NCBI GenBank assembly: GCA_964459805.1 | Contig: CAYWOD010000033.1 | Coordinates: forward strand, 1 to 21,397 | DNA: 21,397 bases | Reading direction: 5' to 3' | Origin: DAOVRL01 sp964459805 | Lineage (GTDB): Bacteria; Planctomycetota; Phycisphaerae; Sedimentisphaerales; Anaerobacaceae | In this document: positions 21,080-21,397 of the stretch, one piece after another | How positions within the stretch are numbered: position 1 is the first letter of the stretch | How the letters are laid out: each line of letters begins with the position of its first letter | Translations under genes and position numbers: made by a program | Notes under the pieces: model-generated | The model's database searches: none | Seen by the model: only the letters and a program-made list of their open reading frames with translations | What the model was told of the DNA's origin: nothing

Positions 21080-21397
21080 GCAATTTATCCCCCACCCGGA
21101 CCCCACGGTGTGAAATCATTTTCTCCCATCTATCCTCCCGATTTCGGATTTCCGATTTGTTTGGGACTTCGTACTTCCTATTTTGAGTTTTTCGTCCCGA
21201 TTTTCGCGACGAAATTTACTTGCCTTTTCCGGCCTCCTCCGCTATCATTTGCCCGAACCTATCTTATGAAAAAGCTGTTGGGAACCAGAAAAATGACGAG
21301 GAAACTACCGGTTGACTAAATCGAAATCATTATTATCATCTATCCTAGTACTACTACGCTACAAGCGATTCCAGTGACATTTGGTTATGTTTTTCAA
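21080..21397. other. Terminal region without a supported gene
   Basis: About 320 bases. The left part (21120-21215) is low-complexity degenerate sequence (TTTCGGATTTCCGATTTG, ACTTCGTACTTCC) and includes an inverted repeat TTTCGTC (21190-21196) / GACGAAA (21208-21214). An open frame at 21110-21319 has no SD and an unconvincing composition. The right part (21220-21397) shows no gene, RNA or clear promoter; it may be the upstream region of a gene outside the window. Confidence 0.4.

Noticed and set aside
21110..21319. 69-codon plus-strand frame
   Set aside because: No SD, and it lies over low-complexity degenerate sequence with no domain or context.
1..21397. CRISPR array, transposase, integrase, toxin-antitoxin or phage genes
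   Set aside because: No regularly spaced direct repeats and no matching protein motifs were seen on either strand.

Overview
The window is a compact, mostly minus-strand piece of chromosome, moderately GC-rich. It most likely comes from a planctomycete of the class Phycisphaerae, near Sedimentisphaerales. This is inferred from a PEP-CTERM secreted protein, DPNDPN-type acidic motifs, a PilZ protein with a huge Ala/Glu/Lys coiled coil, many genes with weak or no Shine-Dalgarno (SD) sequence, and short interspersed palindromes. No rRNA, confident tRNA, CRISPR array, integrase or transposase was found.

Left block (1-6,900, minus strand, transcribed right to left): hisC - hisB - ispF - cysS - ruvC - ruvA - ruvB - zinc-ribbon membrane protein - a possible Lys-rich small protein. 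hisB/ispF overlap as GTGA and cysS/ruvC as ATGA, so histidine synthesis, isoprenoid synthesis, tRNA charging and Holliday-junction resolution share one apparent operon. Two interspersed palindromes mark this block: one inserted in frame inside ruvC, one forming the hisC leader.

Middle block (6,900-13,500): a PEP-CTERM secreted protein on the plus strand with a near-consensus promoter and a leader holding micro-ORFs; accD and rpe on the minus strand; then a plus-strand three-gene cassette (a SurA/PpiD-like anchored protein and two small membrane proteins, the first pair overlapping at TAATG). rnc (RNase III) converges on the cassette and has Gly at a position that is normally a catalytic Asp.

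Right block (13,600-18,800, minus strand): comM/yifB, a CYTH-fold protein with a missing C-terminal half, an ABC ATPase without the H-loop histidine, a ten-helix membrane partner, small ORFs, a 58-codon Tat-signal/PHP-like gene fragment, and a STAS-domain protein. Several genes here are truncated or diverged, so this stretch looks partly decayed. The probable comM promoter overlaps a perfect 7-1-7 palindrome resembling a Fur-family operator.

Right end (18,976-21,015, minus strand): an approximately 680-residue PilZ protein. Its c-di-GMP-type domain is followed by a coiled coil of about 450 residues built from repeats of roughly 64 residues, each opened by an aromatic residue, and ends in a histone-H1-like Lys tail. 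It is the most unusual object in the window. The last ~320 bases hold only degenerate low-complexity sequence.
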